A stretch of 47,250 nucleotides of DNA from positions 1 to 47,250 of the forward strand of contig JAGREE010000013.1 in the NCBI GenBank assembly GCA_020446675.1, read 5' to 3'. This stretch comes from Alphaproteobacteria bacterium (GTDB taxonomy: Bacteria; Pseudomonadota; Alphaproteobacteria; Sphingomonadales; Emcibacteraceae). The position numbers and the translations under genes were made by a program. Below the pieces are notes generated by a model. It worked only from the letters and a program-made list of their open reading frames with translations, had not been told where the DNA came from and did not search any database. Shown in pieces: positions 8,253 to 16,502 of the stretch. How positions within the stretch are numbered: position 1 is the stretch's first letter; the number at the start of each line of letters is the position of its first letter.

Positions 8253-9962
8253 ATGAACAATAAGATCACACTGTCAAAGCAGTATTTATATTTCGCCATT
8301 GGCATGATTTTCAGCTTCAGTGTGCTTATCCATTTTTATAATCATTACTTGTATCCACCCGATGACGGGGCGTATGCCCATGTGGCGGACAGGATTTTAT
8401 CCGGTGAAATTCTGAACCTGGATATTCATGATGTTCATTTCGGTTATATCAATTTTATGAATGCAGCTGCCTTTGCCCTGTTCGGTAATGAAATGGTCAG
8501 CATGCGTATTCCCATTGTCATAATGGGCCTTATTCAGGCGGCACTGATTTTCTGGCTGCTTAACCCGAAAGGTCCGGTTGTGGCATTATGCGGAGTTCTT
8601 GTGCTTTCTTCGCTTTCATTCATTCAGTATTTAAATCCGACAGCGAATTGGTATGGTCTTTTCCTGACGATCATGACCATTGTCGCTTTTCAGAAAATAC
8701 CGGAAAATTTCAAATATAAATTTCTGATCATTGGCTATCTTCTGATCACCCTGTTTCTGTTTCGGCAGCTTTCAGGTGTTATCGCCTCAATGGGGGCGGT
8801 GTGTTATATTCTTTATTCGAGAGCGGAAAAAATCCCGCTTAAAAATGCGGTGCTTTCCAAACTTTTGTTTACCGTTATGATTTTGGGGCTTTGCGGCTAT
8901 CTGTTTATGAAGGTGCCAGCCTCCGCAATAATATTATTAGGGTTATGGCCTTTATTGCTGCTGGTAAACGGGTTATTTCGTGTGTCGGTGGATAATAAAA
9001 CGCTATCAAAAATTCTGGTCCACATGCTGGTCGGGGGCATTCTGGCTGCGGTACCGCTGATACTTTATCATCTTTATCATGACTCAATTGGAAGCTGGTA
9101 TAATGACACGGTTATTTCTGCGCTGTCGCTGACGGATTTGAATTTCATACAGAAAAGAAGTTTTTTTGATTTTCTGATTTTCAGCATGGTTTCTATCACT
9201 AAACTGCCGACGTTTGATGTGATTTTAAATAATTTATACTGGATTATCTTAATTTTGGTAACCCCTGTACTTGGAATAATGACCCTTATAAAAATTTGCG
9301 GTCAAAATCAGGGTAAGTTGATGGTTTCGGCCTTTCCGATGATGGCAGTATTTTATGCATTGGTCAGTGTTCATTATCAGATTTTCATATATTTATATTA
9401 TACGGTCGGACTTTCACTTTGTGCCATATTCTGGATGATTGGTTCAGGCAATTTCAAAATAAGAAACAGTGTATTATTTTTGAGTATTTATATTTGCGCC
9501 ATCGCCCTTTATTTCCATGCGGGGCAATCCTCTAACCGGTTTATCCCAGAAATTTTGCGTGGTGCTAGAACGGACGAAAAAGAAGTGTTTTTTGCCGGGA
9601 ATGTGAATCTTTGGTTAAGGGAAAGTGAGGTGTCAACCTATCAGCATATTATTGACATAGTTGATAAAAATGTCGGGAGGCAGGAAACAATATTTGCGTT
9701 TCCGTCGAACTCTGAAATTTATTATATTACGGGGCGGAAAAACCCGTTTCGCTTCTTTAACAGCTCATTCGGCATCCATTCGGAGGAGCAATTTGAAAAT
9801 GTTTTGTCGACACTTAAAACCAATCCGCCCAGGATGGTTTTTTATACGCCGGATGATAAATATAACACGGAAAATTCAGTGAGAATTTATCAATCTATAA
9901 AAAGCAGATATGACCTTATCGAAACGGTTGGAGGTATGGAATATTATTTGCTTCGGGATTAA
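8253..9962 (+). CDS. Multi-pass GT-C glycosyltransferase (ArnT/PMT/GtrC-like)
   Basis: This 569-residue integral membrane protein has many predicted helices (about ten) and a soluble C-terminal domain of about 120 residues. Soon after helix 1 an extracytoplasmic loop carries YPPDDGAYAHVADRILSGE. Its acidic pair fits the catalytic loop of GT-C enzymes, which use polyprenyl-phosphate sugars. It begins 9 nt after the methyltransferase and ends the operon. It would transfer the flipped sugar onto an extracytoplasmic acceptor such as O-antigen, lipid A or protein. It is convergent with the kinase gene downstream, with a 2-nt gap. Confidence 0.82.
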   Translation: MNNKITLSKQYLYFAIGMIFSFSVLIHFYNHYLYPPDDGAYAHVADRILSGEILNLDIHDVHFGYINFMNAAAFALFGNEMVSMRIPIVIMGLIQAALIFWLLNPKGPVVALCGVLVLSSLSFIQYLNPTANWYGLFLTIMTIVAFQKIPENFKYKFLIIGYLLITLFLFRQLSGVIASMGAVCYILYSRAEKIPLKNAVLSKLLFTVMILGLCGYLFMKVPASAIILLGLWPLLLLVNGLFRVSVDNKTLSKILVHMLVGGILAAVPLILYHLYHDSIGSWYNDTVISALSLTDLNFIQKRSFFDFLIFSMVSITKLPTFDVILNNLYWIILILVTPVLGIMTLIKICGQNQGKLMVSAFPMMAVFYALVSVHYQIFIYLYYTVGLSLCAIFWMIGSGNFKIRNSVLFLSIYICAIALYFHAGQSSNRFIPEILRGARTDEKEVFFAGNVNLWLRESEVSTYQHIIDIVDKNVGRQETIFAFPSNSEIYYITGRKNPFRFFNSSFGIHSEEQFENVLSTLKTNPPRMVFYTPDDKYNTENSVRIYQSIKSRYDLIETVGGMEYYLLRD

Positions 9963-9964
9963 AC

Positions 9965-10783
9965 TCAGTTTGGGACCGAGCCGACATGCTGAATGGTTTC
10001 GGCAGCGATAACGGCGCCTTTTTCAAGGGCAAGATCGATTTTCTGATCATGCATATAGCTGGATAAAAAACCGGCGGCGAAGGCATCACCAGCGCCCGTG
10101 GTATCAACCACCTGATCGACGGGCAGGGCAGGTCTGCTGATTTTTTTATTTCCTTTTATCGCTATGCTGCCCATATCCCCTAACGTAATCACCATCAGCT
10201 TATTTGTTTTTTCGGTAATTTTGCTTATGCGGTCAATCATTTCAGTTTGGTGATGGTTAAGCCCGAAAAAAGCAATATCGATTTTTTCGATATTTTGCTC
10301 AAGCAGGTCGAAATCAGGATCGGTGGAAAAGTCCGAAAAATCAACGGCAAGTGTACCCGTGATATCTGAGGCGAGAACCTTTTCAAATACATTATGGATT
10401 TGCCAGTAAACCGGCGTCATCACCAGATCAGCTTCTTTTAAAATGCGACGCTGAGCGACGTCCAGATCAAAATGTCCAAGGATGCCGGGTTCATATCGGG
10501 TGAAATTTTTTTCCCCGCTTTTTGTGATTTCGATATATTGCACGGGCGTTGTTCCGGGATGGACAGTGATAAAACAATCAATGCCGGTGACCCGAACGGC
10601 GGCTAGTGCGACAGTTGCTTCCGGTTCACCATTTCCCACCATGGAAATGATGCTTATTTTATCAGCCGTTTTGAAACAGCGGCGCGCCTGTCTTGTAAAA
10701 TTGGCAGTAATGCCACCGGGAAGCAGACTGTTTGATGGAAGATAACGATCAACCCCGCAATCGCCAACGCATGCTATTTTCAT
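9965..10783 (-). CDS. PfkB-family sugar kinase, fructosamine kinase (FrlD)-like
   Basis: The 272-residue ribokinase-fold protein has the PfkB signature DTTGAGDAF at residues 227-235, with D233 as catalytic base, and an N-terminal GGITAN sugar site. Several stretches resemble E. coli FrlD from memory: AVDFSD, VITLGDMGSIAIKG and the C-terminal AAETIQHVGS. FrlD phosphorylates fructoselysine, an Amadori product, at C6. The gene begins 1 nt after the BtpA-like gene and closes the minus-strand operon. With the APC permease and guanidine-modifying hydrolase upstream, a glycated or ribosylated amine is a reasonable substrate guess. No SIS-domain deglycase of the FrlB type is present. Confidence 0.85.
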   Translation of the reverse strand: MKIACVGDCGVDRYLPSNSLLPGGITANFTRQARRCFKTADKISIISMVGNGEPEATVALAAVRVTGIDCFITVHPGTTPVQYIEITKSGEKNFTRYEPGILGHFDLDVAQRRILKEADLVMTPVYWQIHNVFEKVLASDITGTLAVDFSDFSTDPDFDLLEQNIEKIDIAFFGLNHHQTEMIDRISKITEKTNKLMVITLGDMGSIAIKGNKKISRPALPVDQVVDTTGAGDAFAAGFLSSYMHDQKIDLALEKGAVIAAETIQHVGSVPN

Positions 10784-10784
10784 T

Positions 10785-11570
10785 TTATAGCCTTCCCAAT
10801 GCTTTCAGCAATTTTTCAACCTGTGCTGCATTGACAATCTTTTCTTTCATCAGCGCGGTGCCAACAATTGCCCCGTCACAATGGGATAGAAGCTCTGATG
10901 CATTTTCCGCATCCGTACCGCTGCCGATGATTACGGGGACACCGGCACCTTTCCCGGCATTAATCAAATCATTAATAACCGGGGCATCGCCAGTGGCATC
11001 ACCACTGACAACGACGGCATCAGCGTGATGGTCTGTGGCCAGTTTAGCGGATTGCTCAATGGTGCGTTTAACAAGCATTTTTGCATATTTAACCTGAATA
11101 TCGGCCATGATCAGGATATTTTCAGCGTCAATGGATTTTCTGTATTTGATAACCGCTTCGGGATCAATATCAAATTCGCCAAATTCGGGCCGTGACATCG
11201 GGTCGACAAAATAATCCGTGCGGATAAATCCTGCCCCCGCCGCCTTCGCCACATCAAGGGAAGCTTTGGCATCATTCAGCAATATTTCCACCCCGATCAC
11301 GCAATTTTTGCTCGCTTTAACCACGGCTTTGGTCACTTCTGTCATGGCGATGATAGTTTGCGGTTCCGCCTTGACCCTGTGGGGTCTGTCATATTCATTT
11401 TCAATCAACGCACCGTCAATGCCGTATTTTTCAAGGATGCTTAAATCATGAAGGGCACTTTCGATAATGGCATCCATACCGGGGGAGCCTTCATAATCCG
11501 GTAGTGGGGGTAAATGAATCATCGCTATGATTGGTTTTTCGCGTGGAAAAAGCGATTTGAAATGTGTCAT
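10785..11570 (-). CDS. BtpA/SgcQ family TIM-barrel protein
   Basis: The 261-residue product matches the BtpA/SgcQ family. It starts KPIIAMIHLPPLPDYEGSPG, continues with GIDGALIENEYDRPH and GAGFIRTDYFVDP, and ends with GSGTDAENASELL and DGAIVGTALM. The last two form a phosphate-binding-like end of a beta/alpha barrel. The family was named for a photosystem I assembly factor, but most members sit among sugar-kinase and transporter genes and their reaction is not established. The start overlaps the APC permease stop (ATGA, 11567-11570), and the kinase follows after 1 nt. It may therefore act just before or after the kinase, possibly as the lyase, epimerase or glycosidase of the pathway. Confidence 0.85.
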   Translation of the reverse strand: MTHFKSLFPREKPIIAMIHLPPLPDYEGSPGMDAIIESALHDLSILEKYGIDGALIENEYDRPHRVKAEPQTIIAMTEVTKAVVKASKNCVIGVEILLNDAKASLDVAKAAGAGFIRTDYFVDPMSRPEFGEFDIDPEAVIKYRKSIDAENILIMADIQVKYAKMLVKRTIEQSAKLATDHHADAVVVSGDATGDAPVINDLINAGKGAGVPVIIGSGTDAENASELLSHCDGAIVGTALMKEKIVNAAQVEKLLKALGRL

Positions 11571-12922
11571 GATTTTGATTTTGCGTTCTTTAGAATGAGG
11601 TAAACAGGAATGGATGTTAAGGACAGCGCAATGCCATAGAGGCTTTGTTCCGTGTTATAAATGAGCGCGGTGATAATCAGGATCGACATTGTAAGAATGA
11701 AAATCAGCGGCACAAGCGGGTAAAGGGGCGTTTTAAAATCGTCTGCCTTACTTAAGCGCGGACGCAAAATAAATATGCTGGAAACAATCCAGATATTAAT
11801 AAATTGAAGCGGCACCATTAGAAAAGTGACGATTTTGGCAAAGGTCCCAAAAAACAACAGGAAGATAATCGCCATCACCGCCGAATAAATAATTGACCCT
11901 GAAGGCACGGATGTTTTTGGTGAAATATAGGATAATGCCTTAAAAAACGGGCCCATGAATGTTTTTGAGGCATCCTCGTTAAAGTCGGATACTGTGGCAT
12001 AATATAGCCGGGGAATTGACATGACCAGGCCGCCAATGGCCCCGAATATAGAAATCCAGATCAGGACCTGAATGACAGTTGCCCCTTTTGATCCAAAAGC
12101 CGCTTCGGCCACTGTGGTTGCGACAATTGTCGGATTATCCCGCATAAAATCAAGCGGTACCACGCTTAAGAATGCATAGTTGATCAGTAGATAAATGGCA
12201 ATAACGCTAAGCACACCAACACCGATACCAAGAGGTAAATTCTTTTTGGGGTCTTTCACTTCGCCGGCCATATGGGACGCGTCAGCCCAGCCATCATAAG
12301 TGAAAAGCACAATACCGACACCAAGACCGATAAACTGCATCGTGCTCCAAAGATCAATTTCCTTTGTTGCTTTTGCTGTTTCACTGACCCATTCAACGGG
12401 AGAGGCAAAAAATATCGCCCCGATAATTAGTCCCATGATCCCGGTCAGCTTGGCGGTGGTGATGATGACCTGTGTTTTTCCGCCCATTGATATGCCCTGA
12501 AGATTGATAATGGCGAAAAATATAATGGCCAGAGCGCCCCACATTAATCTGAGTTCATTATTTTCAATGCCGAGCACCTGATTGGCCAGCTCACCAAAAA
12601 ATATGGATGCGCCGGCAATTGACCCTGGTCCGCTGATTAGTATCTGTACCCAGCCCTGAAAAAACCCGGCAAAAGGGCCATAAGCTTCATTCAGCGAATG
12701 ATACATAACCCCGGGACGCGGCAGAAGGATTGAAAGCTCGGCATAGGTCAGGGCACCGCAAAGAACAATAAAACCGCAAAGGGTCCAGAAGAAATAAACC
12801 TGCCATTCTGCTTCGGCGACTGCGGCCAGCTCTCCGGGCGTAAAAAATAAGCCAGAGCCGATAATATTACCGGTAACAATGGCAAATATCGTGGTAAAAC
12901 CAAGCTTTCTCTGCAGGCTCAT
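11567..12922 (-). CDS. APC superfamily amino acid/amine permease
   Basis: The protein has 451 residues and about 12 transmembrane helices. The N-terminus reads LQRKLGFTTIFAIVTGNIIGSGLFFTPGEL, the APC helix-1 motif with its unwound GSG. FrlA, the Amadori-compound permease of E. coli, has a similar length and a similar LQRKLGF opening, but the body here also resembles LAT-type exchangers. It starts 9 nt after the guanidine-modifying hydrolase gene and overlaps the BtpA-like gene by 4 nt, so it belongs to the operon. It probably brings the pathway substrate into the cell. Specificity cannot be read from sequence. Confidence 0.87.
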   Translation of the reverse strand: MSLQRKLGFTTIFAIVTGNIIGSGLFFTPGELAAVAEAEWQVYFFWTLCGFIVLCGALTYAELSILLPRPGVMYHSLNEAYGPFAGFFQGWVQILISGPGSIAGASIFFGELANQVLGIENNELRLMWGALAIIFFAIINLQGISMGGKTQVIITTAKLTGIMGLIIGAIFFASPVEWVSETAKATKEIDLWSTMQFIGLGVGIVLFTYDGWADASHMAGEVKDPKKNLPLGIGVGVLSVIAIYLLINYAFLSVVPLDFMRDNPTIVATTVAEAAFGSKGATVIQVLIWISIFGAIGGLVMSIPRLYYATVSDFNEDASKTFMGPFFKALSYISPKTSVPSGSIIYSAVMAIIFLLFFGTFAKIVTFLMVPLQFINIWIVSSIFILRPRLSKADDFKTPLYPLVPLIFILTMSILIITALIYNTEQSLYGIALSLTSIPVYLILKNAKSKS

Positions 12923-12931
12923 TTTTGTTCC

Positions 12932-13876
12932 TTACGTTACATGCATGGGCATTGTCATACAGTGGGCGCCACCGTTTCCTTTAAATAATGTGTCTGAGGG
13001 GAAGGTTGAAACCTCCCACCCGTATTTTGCCATTTCTTTTGATAATCGTCCTGCACATTCAAAACCGATTGCTTTTTTGCCCTGATGGGTCACCACCAGA
13101 TTAAGATGGCCGCCGCGCATTTCCTGCTCATTAATTTCGATAACTTTAATTCCCCGCTCGCTGAGAAATTCATTAAACATAATATGGCGTGGCTCGGACT
13201 GTCCTGCCTGATAAAGTCGACATGGCAAAATATTAAGATCAGGGCTATGGCAGATCGCCAGATCATCATCCAGTGTCATATAAAGCCCGTCGATATGGAT
13301 ATGTCCGGGTGGGAGCGGCACTTCCAGAAAATATTTAGCATTTTCACCCAGCACCAGATTACGCAGATCCCGGGTCCCTGACTGATTGGCGCGGTCACAT
13401 ATGGAGGCCACAACCGTGTTATCACCGATCATCGTAACACCGCCCCCTTCAAGAAAGGACGGGCAATCAATTGAGCCAAGTATCGGAATACCCAGTTTTT
13501 TTAAGGCACGGCCAACGATGTCCTGATCACCCCAGCGACCAAGCAGATGCGGTCCCATCAGGACGGCACCGGTTTTAAAAACGGCGGCCAGGTCACGGGT
13601 ATAGGTCATATTCGGGCGATGTTTGATATAATTGATGCTGTCTTCATCGTCTTTTAATACGTCCGTCAGAAAGACCGGATCAACACCATGGCTGTTAAAC
13701 TGTTCAACCATAATGTCATATTCCGACTGGAATATTTCGCGGTTCACAGGTTCATCAAAATTAAAAACTTTTTTATTTTCTTCAGTGACAACATCAATTT
13801 CAACACCGGGGCGGTGCATCAAAACGGATTTAAGATTTCCGTGGGCGCTTTTTACGCCCCATGACATATTCCCCAT
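12932..13876 (-). CDS. Arginine deiminase/dimethylargininase-type guanidine hydrolase
   Basis: The 314-residue protein has the catalytic set of the guanidine-modifying enzyme superfamily. TRD (Asp95), EGGG (Glu143), HIHID (His194) and GGAHC (nucleophile Cys306) align with the Asp, Glu, His and Cys of arginine deiminase. It is about 90 residues shorter than classical arginine deiminase, so it lacks that enzyme's helical insertion and is closer in size to dimethylargininases and related hydrolases. A strong AGGAG sits 8 nt before the ATG. A consensus TTGACA (13930-13935, minus) lies upstream without a good -10. It is followed by an APC permease, a BtpA-like gene and a kinase. The likely reaction is hydrolysis of a guanidino group to a ureido group plus ammonia or an amine. 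The substrate is unknown. Confidence 0.87.
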   Translation of the reverse strand: MGNMSWGVKSAHGNLKSVLMHRPGVEIDVVTEENKKVFNFDEPVNREIFQSEYDIMVEQFNSHGVDPVFLTDVLKDDEDSINYIKHRPNMTYTRDLAAVFKTGAVLMGPHLLGRWGDQDIVGRALKKLGIPILGSIDCPSFLEGGGVTMIGDNTVVASICDRANQSGTRDLRNLVLGENAKYFLEVPLPPGHIHIDGLYMTLDDDLAICHSPDLNILPCRLYQAGQSEPRHIMFNEFLSERGIKVIEINEQEMRGGHLNLVVTHQGKKAIGFECAGRLSKEMAKYGWEVSTFPSDTLFKGNGGAHCMTMPMHVT

Positions 13877-13916
13877 AAAATTACTCCTAGCTTTTTTTAT
13901 TTAGCACGTTAGGCGG

Positions 13917-13941
13917 AATTGATAGCATCTGTCAATCAATT
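13917..13941 (-). other. Stem-loop spanning the mocR stop codon
   Basis: AATTGAT and ATCAATT form a 7-bp stem with an 11-base loop that includes the stop of the MocR gene. No U-run follows on the minus strand, so it is not a standard terminator. It may be an attenuating or RNA-stabilising hairpin between the regulator and the operon. Confidence 0.3.
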
Positions 13942-15350
13942 GCTTTTAATGAATGTTTTGCTAATTTTATAAGGGCATTTTCGGTTTCACTGCTCCATGG
14001 GACGGCGGCATTAAGGCGTAGAAAATTATTATATTTTCCTGTTGGTGAAAACAAAATGCCCGGCAGAAAAGAAATTTTGTCTTTAATTGCAAGATTATAG
14101 AGTTTCCAGGTATTAATTTCAGCCGGAAGTCCCACCCAAAGCATATATCCGCCGGATGGATTTGAAATAGTGGTGCCTTTTGGGAAATGGTCTGCTATGC
14201 ACGCGGCCATCAATTTTCTGTTCTGGGCATAAATGTTCCGGATACGCCGTATATGCTTGTCATAATTCCCTGTGGCAAAATATTCAGCAACGATCATCTG
14301 TGATAAGGTTGATTCCGTTACGCTGTTTAAAAATTTAAGTTTCTGAATTTTTTTTAAATATCGCCCCGGGGATATCCAACCGACCTTAAGTCCCGGGCCC
14401 AATGATTTTGATACGGATGAACAATAGAGCACCAGTCCGTCACGGTCATAGGATTTTAGTGCATTGGCACGCTGACCATATGTTCCCAGATCGCCAAAAA
14501 GATCATCTTCAATGAGTGGTATTTCCCGTATCTTAAGCAATTCAACCAATTCTTTTCTGTTGTCCTCGGGCATGGAGGACCCAAGCGGATTGTTAAAGGT
14601 CGGAATTAGGGCGCAGGCTCTGATTGGCCATTGTTCAAGCGCAAGCTTTAAAGCATCAATGCTGATCCCTTCTTTCGGATGTGTCGGAATTTCCAGGGCA
14701 TTCATTTCCAAAGCTTCAATGGCTTGAAGAATTCCCGGAAAAGCCGGTGATTCAATGGCAATTACGTCCCCCTTTTTTGCCACGGCATTCAGGCACAGGG
14801 AAAGTGCATCCTTACACCCGCTTGTTGTAACAATGTCATTGGCTGAAAGCTGGCATCCGGCATAAGTCATCCGCTGGGCGAGCTGGCGCCTAAGCAATAG
14901 ATTAACATCAATCGATGACCCTGTCGTCAATAGATCCTTTAAATGGTGCCTTGAAATTTTTCGGATCGTTTTTTGGAGCTGCGCAACAGGCAGAAAATCG
15001 GAATGAGGATAAGCCGCGCCAAAATTATACTTAAAATTTTCTGTTTCCTTGATTACCTGGAAAATACCATCATTTACCGAAACCGGGATTGGTGTACCCG
15101 TATCGGTCATTTCAGGTTCTTCGGTCAGATTTTCATTCTGAGACAGCACATAATAGCCGGATTGTGGGCGCGCTTCCGCAAGATATAAATTTTCAAGTTG
15201 AGAATAAGCCTGCTGTATCGTTGAAACACTTACCTTAAATTGCTGACAGGCTTTTCTGATGGACGGCAATTTATCGCCGGGAAGATAAACTTCATTTTCA
15301 ATCTGTTCTGCAATTTTGGCTGAAATCTGGCCATAAAGGGTCTTATTCAT
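13932..15350 (-). CDS. MocR/GabR-type regulator (GntR wHTH plus aminotransferase fold)
   Basis: The 472-residue protein begins with a GntR winged helix (residues 3-70; LPGDKLPSIRKACQQF, then SVSTIQQAYSQLE). It continues as a fold-type I aminotransferase domain with NNPLG (Asn254 region), EDDLFGDL (Asp282) and SSVSKSLGPG, whose Lys315 should bind pyridoxal phosphate. MocR proteins sense an amine or amino acid through PLP and regulate adjacent catabolic genes. The gene diverges from the amidohydrolase-NSS operon and precedes the hydrolase-permease-kinase operon, so it is the natural regulator of both arms. No Shine-Dalgarno precedes the ATG, and a TATAGT lies 7 nt upstream, which is compatible with a leaderless transcript. 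Inverted repeats at 15383-15468 are its probable sites. Confidence 0.92.
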   Translation of the reverse strand: MNKTLYGQISAKIAEQIENEVYLPGDKLPSIRKACQQFKVSVSTIQQAYSQLENLYLAEARPQSGYYVLSQNENLTEEPEMTDTGTPIPVSVNDGIFQVIKETENFKYNFGAAYPHSDFLPVAQLQKTIRKISRHHLKDLLTTGSSIDVNLLLRRQLAQRMTYAGCQLSANDIVTTSGCKDALSLCLNAVAKKGDVIAIESPAFPGILQAIEALEMNALEIPTHPKEGISIDALKLALEQWPIRACALIPTFNNPLGSSMPEDNRKELVELLKIREIPLIEDDLFGDLGTYGQRANALKSYDRDGLVLYCSSVSKSLGPGLKVGWISPGRYLKKIQKLKFLNSVTESTLSQMIVAEYFATGNYDKHIRRIRNIYAQNRKLMAACIADHFPKGTTISNPSGGYMLWVGLPAEINTWKLYNLAIKDKISFLPGILFSPTGKYNNFLRLNAAVPWSSETENALIKLAKHSLKAID

Positions 15351-15357
15351 ATTATTT

Positions 15358-15363
15358 ACTATA
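15358..15363 (-). promoter_or_regulatory. Candidate -10 for a leaderless mocR transcript
   Basis: On the minus strand TATAGT ends 7 nt before the mocR ATG, and no ribosome-binding site lies between. Transcription would start at or next to the ATG. The corresponding -35 region overlaps the left arm of the 15383-15415 operator, consistent with autoregulation. Confidence 0.35.
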
Positions 15364-15369
15364 CAGTTT
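15361..15369. promoter_or_regulatory. Single AACTGTA half-site
   Basis: ATACAGTTT is the reverse complement of AAACTGTAT. It is the same half-site seen in the two larger inverted repeats, placed over the mocR -10 region. Confidence 0.35.
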
Positions 15370-15382
15370 AATAAAAAAATAT

Positions 15383-15415
15383 CAGTACAGTTAGGCTCTG
15401 ATCAAAACTGTACTG
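15383..15415. promoter_or_regulatory. Inverted-repeat operator 1 (10-bp arms, 13-bp spacer)
   Basis: CAGTACAGTT and AACTGTACTG are perfect inverted repeats separated by 13 bases. The right arm continues into GGTA. The element sits in the mocR/amidohydrolase divergent promoter, over the expected -35 of mocR, and is a strong candidate MocR site. Confidence 0.65.
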
Positions 15416-15433
15416 GTAAAATATCGTTTTTCT

Positions 15434-15468
15434 AACTCTATACTGGTATTGGGAATAAGTATAGAGTT
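15434..15468. promoter_or_regulatory. Inverted-repeat operator 2 (11-bp arms, 13-bp spacer)
   Basis: AACTCTATACT and AGTATAGAGTT are perfect inverted repeats, again with a 13-base spacer. The left arm contains TATACT (15439-15444), a possible -10 for the amidohydrolase operon. TACTGGTA at 15441 directly repeats TACTGGTA at 15411, exactly 30 bp apart. Confidence 0.65.
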
Positions 15469-15504
15469 TTAGAAGATAAAAAATCTCACTTAAAAAGGGG
15501 ACAC

Positions 15505-16491
15505 ATGAGCAAAGTTATTGATGTACATACACATATGTACACGGCCGGCTGGCTTGATCTATTAATGAGGAAAGGCGGACCAGATCTGACAGTCGAAGTC
15601 GGCCTCGATAGCCCGTGGACAGTATGCTACAAAGGGGCGAGTTTTTGCGTACTTGAGCCGCCCCATTTTGATTTTGAGCTTCGCATAAAAAATATGGAAA
15701 AAGCTGGTGTGGATATGGCCGTTGTTTCCATGCCACCCCCCGGCGTTTTGTGGGGCAGCAGTGATGAAAGTCTGGAAGCGGCCGTTATGACCAATAATGA
15801 GTTTGCCAAAGCACAGATAGATTTTCCTGAACATATTCGTTGGATGGCCGTCCTGCCCTGGGAGCATCCTGAACTGGCAGTAGAGGAATTAAAGCGGGCC
15901 TGTGATTTGGGTGCGGTGGCGGCGATTGTTCACGGCAGCATAAATGGACGACATCTTATTGATCCCTTTTTTGCTCCCGTCTGGCAGGAGCTTGATAACC
16001 GATCGCTTCCGGTTCTGGTTCATCCGACGTTTCCGATCGGGACGGAACTGATGGAACTGGACCGTTATGCATTGATAGCTTCCACCGGTTTTATGATTGA
16101 TACCACCCTTTGCATTTCAAAAATGATTTTTGATGGCTTCTTTGACCGTTATCCAAACCTTAAAATAATTGCCTCGCACGCCGGGGCGACACTTCCATAT
16201 CTTGCCGGACGTTTTGACCGGGTATTTGATACGACTGCCCGGGCCAAGGTTAAAATAAGCAAACACCCAAGCGAATATCTGAAACATATATACTATGACA
16301 GCGTCACTTATGCGCAGGAATCACTTGAGCTTTGTGTGCATGTTGGCGGGGAAGATCATGTTCTTTATGGTTCTGACTATCCCTTTAATCTTGGTGATAT
16401 GGCCGGATGCCTTAGTCGGGTCAATAAGCTACCGGAAAAAACAAAACATAAAATTCGCAGCGAAAATGCGCAGCGTATATTTAAACTTTAG
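15505..16491 (+). CDS. ACMSD-type amidohydrolase/decarboxylase 1
   Basis: The 328-residue TIM-barrel metal hydrolase belongs to the amidohydrolase-2 (ACMSD, isoorotate/salicylate decarboxylase) family. Metal ligands are visible as H8-x-H10 (DVHTH), a His in VLVHPTFP, a His in IIASHAGA and an Asp in YGSDYPF. The family often performs non-oxidative decarboxylation, and sometimes C-N or C-C hydrolysis, so the reaction is open. It is the first gene of the plus-strand arm of the MocR island, preceded by AAAAGGGG. It is clearly paralogous to the gene at 17919 (shared FAPVWQELD/FAPIWTEID, MIFDGFFD and YPNLK), with the NSS transporter between them. Confidence 0.88.
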   Translation: MSKVIDVHTHMYTAGWLDLLMRKGGPDLTVEVGLDSPWTVCYKGASFCVLEPPHFDFELRIKNMEKAGVDMAVVSMPPPGVLWGSSDESLEAAVMTNNEFAKAQIDFPEHIRWMAVLPWEHPELAVEELKRACDLGAVAAIVHGSINGRHLIDPFFAPVWQELDNRSLPVLVHPTFPIGTELMELDRYALIASTGFMIDTTLCISKMIFDGFFDRYPNLKIIASHAGATLPYLAGRFDRVFDTTARAKVKISKHPSEYLKHIYYDSVTYAQESLELCVHVGGEDHVLYGSDYPFNLGDMAGCLSRVNKLPEKTKHKIRSENAQRIFKL

Positions 16492-16502
16492 GGGAAATAA
16501 AA

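Noticed and set aside
10785..11570. BtpA-like gene as evidence of photosynthesis
   Set aside because: The family name comes from one photosystem I factor. No photosynthesis genes are near, and the neighbours are kinase and permease genes.
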